DNA from: Mastigocoleus testarum BC008
GTDB taxonomy: Bacteria; Cyanobacteriota; Cyanobacteriia; Cyanobacteriales; Nostocaceae
Length of the DNA: 64,000 bases
Assembly: GCF_001456025.1 (NCBI RefSeq)
Contig: NZ_LMTZ01000024.1
Coordinates: 110,470-174,469 of the forward strand
Direction: 5' to 3'
Position numbers and translations under genes: made by a program. The notes below the pieces were generated by a model. It searched no databases and was not told where the DNA came from. It saw nothing but the letters and a program-made list of their open reading frames with translations. Within the stretch, counting starts at the first letter, position 1. Each line of letters starts with the position of its first letter. Below are positions 58,901 to 64,000 of this stretch, piece after piece.

Positions 58901-60128
58901 TCATATTTCCGACTGACAATCCTTTAAGCAAGATATCAGTGAAAATACTATGTTGCTGATGAGGATTGTATTTAACACCATGCTTATGAGGATAAGCAGC
59001 TATCAAATAATATTCCTTCTGGTTGCTGAAAGCTTTTTTAAAAGTTTCGTGCAACAACTGATGATTTAAAAACGAACCACTATGACAACAATCCAACAGC
59101 ATCACCAGACGTCCGACATCTGATTTTTCAATATAATTATTTAGATCTTTAAGTTGTATCTCGTTAGACTGTTTGACTAATTTTTCACCTCTGAATTCAA
59201 GTTCACAGTTGGAAGTTGCTAAAAATCCTGTTTGTTCATCCCAGTCATCAAGTATCTGTAAGCCATGTCCTGTAAAATAAATTAACGCTTCATTTTTAAC
59301 AGCACGCTCCTTAAGTAAGGTTTTTATTGCTTGAACAATCTGTTCTTTGGTAACTGGTTCTGCAACTACTTCCCAACTCTTTGTTTGTTGATTTTGGCGT
59401 TTTGGTAGACGTTCTACCTGAAATTTGCCATGTTTTTCTAGTATCTGTGCAATCGCCTCAGCGTCGGTTGCTGACTGGGAAATAGAAGTTAAATGTTGAC
59501 TTTGATAGTCACCTACAGCAATTACAAGGGCATACCTTGCCATCGGTTTGCCAGGAATGATTTTTTTAAGTAATACAGGAATCAAATGTTCGAATAATCC
59601 CGGTTGACCACCAATTTCGGCTTGAATGCGATGACAGCCAAACTTATAAGCAGATTCTATTGTCTCTTCTAAATTAAGTGCATCATAAAAACCACGTGTA
59701 AAAGCCCTAGCTGCATCATCTCTTATGGATTGCTGCATACCAATAACATAATTAATATATTTCCCAATTGCTTCGGCTTGTATTTGGGAATAGCAAGCAT
59801 TAAGTAGTACACACTCTATCCCCCGATCAGCAACAAGCCTAAATAAATCCGCTAAAGCTTCCGTGCTCACCAACTGCTGTTGTCCTAAATCATTTTCTAA
59901 AACTAGTCCTTCACTTCCGCTACCATGTCCACAAAAGTGAACAATCCAGGGCTTCTCCTTCAATATTGCATTTTGCAGATCTTTGACACGTACAGCTAAT
60001 TTGATTTTGAAGTCAAACTGCTCGCGATAAACTGAAACCTTCAGAGCTTCCTCGATATCACGTATTTCTTTGTCTAACTCGAGATCCCCTCTGGGATTTG
60101 CTGCCAAAATCAGAATTTTCTTAACCAT
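55968..60128 (-). CDS. CHAT + caspase-like + nSTAND + WD40 protein
   Basis: This 1386-residue protein has two protease-like domains in tandem. The first (1-190) is CHAT-like, with His68 in HFCGHGSG and Cys112 in LLNACYSQ. The second (about 197-440) is a caspase/metacaspase p20-like domain with YFTGHGLQ and the catalytic LLDCCHSGSF. A novel-STAND ATPase follows (FYGREQAVRALLDRL, Walker A GASGCGKSS near 505, FVLFIDQFEEVF). Then come a helical region, a coiled coil, one transmembrane helix (about 930-948) and seven WD40 repeats to about 1340. This layout fits proteases that a STAND switch turns on after WD40 sensing, seen in bacterial defence and programmed cell death. Target unknown. Confidence 0.9.
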   Translation of the reverse strand: MVKKILILAANPRGDLELDKEIRDIEEALKVSVYREQFDFKIKLAVRVKDLQNAILKEKPWIVHFCGHGSGSEGLVLENDLGQQQLVSTEALADLFRLVADRGIECVLLNACYSQIQAEAIGKYINYVIGMQQSIRDDAARAFTRGFYDALNLEETIESAYKFGCHRIQAEIGGQPGLFEHLIPVLLKKIIPGKPMARYALVIAVGDYQSQHLTSISQSATDAEAIAQILEKHGKFQVERLPKRQNQQTKSWEVVAEPVTKEQIVQAIKTLLKERAVKNEALIYFTGHGLQILDDWDEQTGFLATSNCELEFRGEKLVKQSNEIQLKDLNNYIEKSDVGRLVMLLDCCHSGSFLNHQLLHETFKKAFSNQKEYYLIAAYPHKHGVKYNPHQQHSIFTDILLKGLSVGNMNNKGEVTCQSLLKYFRSEAREVEVLQMGGGRTIKLVTHEYEIINPTMHLNKHNPYVALKSFDDQKKQYFYGREQAVRALLDRLNQSRFISVIGASGCGKSSLVKAGLLPRIQSEPIFDSYQWEIEQLIPGDHPVQTLINKLTPLHHLNKPFVLFIDQFEEVFTLCKDDKERRAFFRLIQQEATNARSQSKLIVAVRGDFLDRCAEYSEIANLINRTQPTTYLVEPLSAEELKAAIIEPARLHQVKFESGLVEAMVEDVLNQPGALPLLQYTLWQLWHECIERPEIPQSPLSWKHYQQMGKVGGALDSQADLLYQSFVSQTDRAFVQQLFLGLVELGEGETVTRRRVTRDSLVDIADSAERLDEILGKLTQGRLIVVRSEKKEEDDFENYVEVAHEALLTKWKSLQCWIADSREDIRIRSWFREYFLAWRDKYKKSDEALLTGLRLSDVIEWEQRGNFQLSDEEKEFIDKSQKKRDREFQDKLKQEKKLREVAENQAKAEKEKAQEAEARAKVQKQRTRFAITAGVFIFLSFGLGLLTQQLAKQKSVREAIIATEAVEKSKISLVKNNQLEALLESVQALETLKKFGSDEPKLLKKLESVIYSTHERNRLTDHTAETTGVNFHPKGKLVVTAGSDNKIKLWDIKKGQLEKKFPEEEGHQDVIWNVKFSPNGEMIASSSWDKNVKIWTRKGQLLHTLTGDSGHKSSVYGISFSSDSSLLASSSRDGTIKIWDTQTGTLKKTLTNQEFLQQQDYRVYSVDFHPKNNSILASSGYFDGNVNIWYLDGDSNQSYTPVVLPEKHADQVRAVKFSPNGRLLASAGMGGMIKIWDVENRKLFATIDTHSEYTYGIAFSSDSSIIAAANKDGSIKLWKLDEDVNNHGRAFKNPYKTLKGHSGAANRVGLFSTNKDKLIIVSSSDDKTVRIWEIDTSKKNNYKLTDLDSLLEYSCTALNSYGYLKTSSKPKIGKICDTVLPYMINPK

Positions 60129-60269
60129 GTTTTAGAAATAAGAATAATAATTTAATTGATAACTTTGATTTTTATTTGCTTATCTAGAATTTTAATGGTG
60201 TTAAGTACATCTCATATCGCCTTTTAACTTAACTCTAGCTAGCATTACTAACTATTGACGTTCAGGAAA

Positions 60270-60306
60270 AGCCACCGAGTTAGCCTTACAAGTAGGTGGT
60301 TTTTTG
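60270..60306 (+). terminator. Orphan terminator-like hairpin
   Basis: CCACC (about 60272) pairs with GGTGG (60295-60299), extended by A/T pairs, and is followed by a run of T. It is oriented for plus-strand transcription, yet no plus-strand gene precedes it for several kilobases. It may end a small RNA or antisense transcript, or be chance. Confidence 0.4.
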
Positions 60307-61163
60307 CGGCAAATATTACTTCTGATTGTGTTGTTTGTTTATTAGTTTGGGATTAATGGTGTTGTTTCCCATGGGTGCGCTGCGCTGTAATTTTGTGAGC
60401 CCAATCAAGAACTGTTAATGATTGGAGTCAATTCTCAACTTTCTCAAATCAAAATTAGTGAGCTTTTATGGATATTACATATTTATAATTCTACAAACAA
60501 GCGATTTAAACTACATAGTTGTTATTTGTTACTTTTGTGTTATCTTTTTTCCCACTGACTATATTACGGTTACTCGATGCGACTCCCTTGAAGGGAATCA
60601 CACAAATCATATGTAACTGTGGAAAATAACTTATATACTGCTTTTAAATAAATCTTGTTAATTTAAATTTAATACATCGTCTAATTTTTAACACATACTT
60701 GTTTGCGATTTTTCACTTTTACGTAATTTTCAAAAAAATTTATAAATTTTATTACAAGTGCTTGTTCCTCCTCCAGTCTGCTTGTGTTAAATATCTGTGA
60801 TGAAGTTGTGAGAAACTCATTACTGTGTACATTTAATATTTTTAAATTACACGATTCAAATATTTTTTACAAAAACGAAATAATAATTTATTTAACGAAA
60901 AGGTGTTAATTCAAATTATTCTAAAACTATCTGATTGACATACGTGAGACATATTATTCTCTCCTCACATATACAACAAATCCCCAACATGTCTTGCAAA
61001 CAGGTGGCTAATTATGAAAGAACTGATATGAGAAACCAAGAGATAAACTCAGATAATTGAACTTAAGCACCATATTTACCAAGATAAAGCTGCAATTTCT
61101 CCATAATTCTCCTTCTCTCCGTAACATATTCCCAATTTTAAGCATCAAGCTAATATAGCCCTA

Positions 61164-61198
61164 GTTTGTCACTTTTTCTATCTAACTTTGTCACTTTT
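61164..61198 (+). repeat. TTGTCACTTTT element, copy 2
   Basis: It matches 50994-51028 at 30 of 35 positions. Here TTTGTCACTTTT occurs twice as a direct repeat. It lies about 235 bp upstream of the beta-helix gene. Confidence 0.7.
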
Positions 61199-61433
61199 GA
61201 CCTTTAAACTTCAAAGAAGGAAAATCTTTTTTGAGCTAGTTCAGCTTTGCTTAAGCTCTTATAGATAGCTATCTTATCTGCAAGCTTGTCAAAAATATTT
61301 ATAGTAACCCCATTAATGGCAGAAACTCTATTTAGCGATATGGACGATAAGCCTACAGAATGGCAATTTGGCTAGAAGGAACAATCCTAGAAATATTACC
61401 CATAAGTGATTCAAAAGAGGTTGTATTTAAGTC

Positions 61434-63638
61434 ATGACAATATTTACTGTATCTAATACCAATGATGTTGGTGCTGGTTCTCTGCGTGATGCAATCCTAG
61501 GAGCAAATCAATCCTCAGGTTTGGATAATATTTTGTTTGATATTCCAGGGATGGAATCCCACACTATCCAACTTGCATCTGCTCTACCTGATATTACGGA
61601 TAAAGTTATTATTGATGCTACTAGCCAATCTGAGTTTGGTGGTATGCCGAGCATCGAACTAAATGGTGTAAATGCAGGGACTGATGTTAATGGATTAACT
61701 ATTACTCGCGGTGGTCGTGGTAGTATTATTCGAGGATTAGCAATCCATAGTTTCAGTGGTTCAGGTATTAGCCTCAATGGTTCTGATGATAACAAAATTA
61801 TTGGTAACTATATTGGTACTGATATAACCGGTACTGTAGACCTCGGTAATCAGGGTAATGGTATTAGTCTTGAAAATGGAGCTTCTGATAATATCATTGG
61901 TGGAGGCTTAAAAGATACAGTTACTTCTACTAGCCTTGCTAACGTCAAGAGCTTGGGAGTAAATGGTAACCTCATTTTGGGTAATGATGGTGACGGTATT
62001 GCGTTGAGTGGTCGTGGAACCAAAAACAATCAGATAGAAGGAAATTATATCGGTACCGATATCCAAGGTAAAGCTGCTTTGGGTAACGACAATGGTATTA
62101 GTCTAAATGAAGGAGCTTCACGGAATAATATTGCTGATAACTTGATTTCGGGTAATAAGGATAACGGAATCAAAATGATTGGTAGAGGGACGAAGCACAA
62201 TTTACTTAAGAACAACTATATTGGTACAGATGCAACTGGTACCATCGCCCTAGGGAATGAAAATGAAGGTGTAAAAATTAAGGAAGGAGCTTCCAAAAAC
62301 TTAATTGGTACCGGAGATTTCCGCGATCGCAACCTTATGTCCGGTAATATCGATGATGGTGTTGACATTGGTGGTGAAGGTACGCGACGCAATGAAGTAA
62401 AAGGTAACTATATTGGTACAGATATCACCGGTACTAAAGCCTTAGGTAATGATGATGGGATTCAAATCAAAGATGGAAGTTCTAAGAACATTGTTGTGGG
62501 TAATATTGTTTCTGGAAACTTAGATGATGGTATACCTATAGCTGATCCTGGTACGGTGGATAACCTAGTTATCAATAACTACATCGGTACAGATATCAGT
62601 GGAACTAAAGCCTTAGGAAATGGTGATGATGGTTTAGCGATCGATGATGAAGCGGGTCGCAATTTTGTTATCAGTAATATTATTTCGGGTAATATCAGCG
62701 ATGGTGTAGAGATTCAAGGTACCGGTGCGAGAAAAATTTTAGTTGCAGGTAACTACATCGGTACTGATGCTACTGGAACTAAAGCCTTAGGAAATGGTAC
62801 TGACGGTGTTGATATTGATGCTGGAGCCTCCAAGAATATAATTACCCGTAATGTTATTTCTAATAATGGTGAAACTGGGATTGAAATGAATGATGAGGGT
62901 ACCGCTAAGAACTTAGTTTCCTCGAATTTCATTGGTACTGATGCTACAGGTACTCTCAATATGGGTAATGCTGAAGATGGTATTATCATTTTTGATGGAG
63001 CTTCGGGTAATATCATCGGCGACACCAAATCAAGCACATCCATCCCGAACAAATTTAAGAATTATCCTATACGCTCCCAATCTCAAAAACTACTGTTTGG
63101 TAATACTCCCTCTCTCCTGAGTAATGAATCCTTAATTGGTAAAGGTAACCTTATTTATAATAACGGTGGCGCTGGCGTATTGATTGCTGATATCACCTCA
63201 AGTGGTAATACCATTTCACGTAACTCAATAAATAACAACACTGGATTAGGGATTGACTTAAGTAATGATTCGACCAGAGATGGTATTACTCCAAACGATA
63301 CTGGAGATATAGATACTGGAGCAAATAACCTTCAGAATAATCCAGTTATTGAATCGATTGGGAGTGGTGATGATGGTATAGAATTAACTGGAAAACTCAA
63401 TAGTTTATCTAGAAGTTCTTACAAAATTGAGTTTTTCTCAAATCCCATCGCAGGGGGTTCAGACGAGGGTGCGAATTTCCTGGGTTCAGTCAATGTGAGA
63501 ACTGACAGAAATGGCGATGCGAGTTTTGAGTTTGCAAGCGATGATACTGTTCCAAGGGACCAAGTAATTACTGCGACAGCCACTAACCGTAAAACTGGCG
63601 ACACTTCAGAATTTTCTTCTGCTGCGATGTTTGGTTAA
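61434..63638 (+). CDS. Right-handed parallel beta-helix repeat protein
   Basis: This 734-residue protein starts with FTVSNTNDVGAGSLRDAIL, typical of secreted beta-helix and polymorphic-repeat proteins. It then shows seven copies of an NYIGTDxTGTxALGN element, the later ones about 57 residues apart. Each copy is followed by GISL/DGV-type turns and SKNII/RNxI stretches, the geometry of a right-handed beta helix. The C-terminal 75 residues form a beta domain (YKIEFFSNPIAGGSDEG, then FLGSVNVRTDRNGDASFEF, read in part) common at the end of such proteins. No signal peptide is visible. Likely extracellular or surface polysaccharide-related; substrate unknown. Repeats at DNA level imply recent duplication. 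Confidence 0.88.
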   Translation: MTIFTVSNTNDVGAGSLRDAILGANQSSGLDNILFDIPGMESHTIQLASALPDITDKVIIDATSQSEFGGMPSIELNGVNAGTDVNGLTITRGGRGSIIRGLAIHSFSGSGISLNGSDDNKIIGNYIGTDITGTVDLGNQGNGISLENGASDNIIGGGLKDTVTSTSLANVKSLGVNGNLILGNDGDGIALSGRGTKNNQIEGNYIGTDIQGKAALGNDNGISLNEGASRNNIADNLISGNKDNGIKMIGRGTKHNLLKNNYIGTDATGTIALGNENEGVKIKEGASKNLIGTGDFRDRNLMSGNIDDGVDIGGEGTRRNEVKGNYIGTDITGTKALGNDDGIQIKDGSSKNIVVGNIVSGNLDDGIPIADPGTVDNLVINNYIGTDISGTKALGNGDDGLAIDDEAGRNFVISNIISGNISDGVEIQGTGARKILVAGNYIGTDATGTKALGNGTDGVDIDAGASKNIITRNVISNNGETGIEMNDEGTAKNLVSSNFIGTDATGTLNMGNAEDGIIIFDGASGNIIGDTKSSTSIPNKFKNYPIRSQSQKLLFGNTPSLLSNESLIGKGNLIYNNGGAGVLIADITSSGNTISRNSINNNTGLGIDLSNDSTRDGITPNDTGDIDTGANNLQNNPVIESIGSGDDGIELTGKLNSLSRSSYKIEFFSNPIAGGSDEGANFLGSVNVRTDRNGDASFEFASDDTVPRDQVITATATNRKTGDTSEFSSAAMFG

Positions 63639-64000
63639 GGTTTCTGTGAATTAAGTTTTTTAGTGTATGATATCATGTCCGCCTAATTACTTATGAAAAA
63701 ATATGTTTGTAGTAGCGCTTTAGCGCCATAGTAAAGATATTGGCGCTCAAGCGCTACTACGAACCTTATCGCAAGTGTTTTACCGGACATGATATGACCG
63801 ACTTTTACCTCTGCAACGTTTCTACAGAATGGGAATATAAAAATGTATTTGATTCGAATGGAAACTGCCATATAAAGATACTTTAAGACTTACGGCAGAG
63901 ACTTTGGTTCTCTCTGCCGTATTACTATACTTACATCCTAATATAAGGATACTAATGGGGTATAGATGTGCACAAATACTCAGCTTGCTATCACCCTAAA
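63639..64000. other. Window end with a palindromic element
   Basis: No gene is visible after the beta-helix gene up to the window edge. A nested palindrome lies at 63670-63795. A GGCAGAGA/TCTCTGCC pair near 63894-63918 (ACGGCAGAGA then CTCTCTGCCGT) forms another short hairpin. Confidence 0.55.
63670..63795. repeat. Nested inverted repeat, possible MITE-like element
   Basis: ATATCATGTCCG at 63670-63681 and CGGACATGATAT at 63784-63795 are exact 12-bp terminal inverted repeats. Inside, 63709-63728 and 63741-63760 form a 20-bp hairpin (GTAGTAGCGCTT-TAGCGCCA type) with one G-T pair. The 126-bp size and symmetry suit a miniature transposable element or a terminator-like palindrome. Confidence 0.6.

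Larger units (their letters stand above)
60129..61433. other. 1.3-kb AT-rich gene-free gap
   Basis: No gene with family features was found between the divergent caspase gene and the beta-helix gene. It holds a hairpin at 60270-60306 and copy 2 of a 35-bp element at 61164-61198. Several short plus-strand frames here are low-complexity and are not believed. Confidence 0.5.

Noticed and set aside
60422..60616. 64-residue plus-strand frame in the gap before the beta-helix gene
   Set aside because: Hydrophobic low-complexity reading of A/T-rich DNA, without a start signal or family features.
50994..61198. Ends of a Tn7-like or CAST transposon, suggested by GTGACAAA words on the minus strand
   Set aside because: No tnsB, tnsC, tniQ or Cas12k gene and no array lies in the window, and both copies have the same orientation, unlike terminal inverted ends.
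63840..63900. tRNA-like GATTCGAAT word near the window end
   Set aside because: No acceptor stem, anticodon arm or CCA-like end can be folded around it.

Overview
The window looks like part of the chromosome of a filamentous (Nostocales-type) cyanobacterium. The signs are HIP1 octamers (GCGATCGC) scattered through genes on both strands, an NdhF of the CO2-uptake NDH-1 type, a nearly complete hmp (hormogonium motility and pili) chemotaxis-like locus, several Ser/Thr kinases and STAND/WD40 proteins, and gaps full of the heptamer-like and palindromic repeats common in these genomes. No tRNA, rRNA, CRISPR array, transposase or phage gene was recognised.

Layout. 0-3 kb (minus): a Tat-exported beta-carbonic anhydrase lies behind an ndhF3/ndhF4-type gene. 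3.3-14.8 kb (minus): a signalling island made of an FHA/winged-helix regulator, a Ser/Thr kinase fused to an ATPase, a two-ATPase/HEAT protein translationally coupled to the kinase, an unrecognised protein, and a NACHT/WD40 membrane protein. 15.4-22.8 kb (minus): TRAP transporter subunits DctM and DctQ, a Cys/His protein, an M20 amidohydrolase, bioD and a membrane Ser/Thr kinase. 22.8-24.7 kb is gene-free. 24.7-35.5 kb: prs, glk with a histidine phosphatase, a broken phosphotransferase, a Bgt-like amino-acid ABC transporter in two separate pieces, tilS and hmpF. 36.2-47.3 kb (plus): hmpA-hmpE. 47.3-50.8 kb (minus): a small dnd-type gene set (a newly read 57-residue ORF, dndD, a Uma2 nuclease and Dnd-associated protein 4) without dndB, dndC or dndE. 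51.3-64 kb: a small membrane protein, tatC, a LamG/papain-like protein, a CHAT-caspase-STAND-WD40 giant, and a beta-helix protein, separated by long AT-rich gaps.

How the parts may work together. The FHA, kinase and ATPase genes read as a phosphorylation-controlled module next to a NACHT sensor. HmpA-HmpE plus HmpF form one taxis pathway for type IV pilus motility; HmpA's receiver has lost its phospho-acceptor Asp and HmpE has a repeat-built linker. The dnd-like set and the two protease-bearing genes at 53-60 kb are the best candidates for genome-defence or cell-death systems.

All product calls rest on motifs read by eye. No database search was run, so family names are from recall and functions are predictions.
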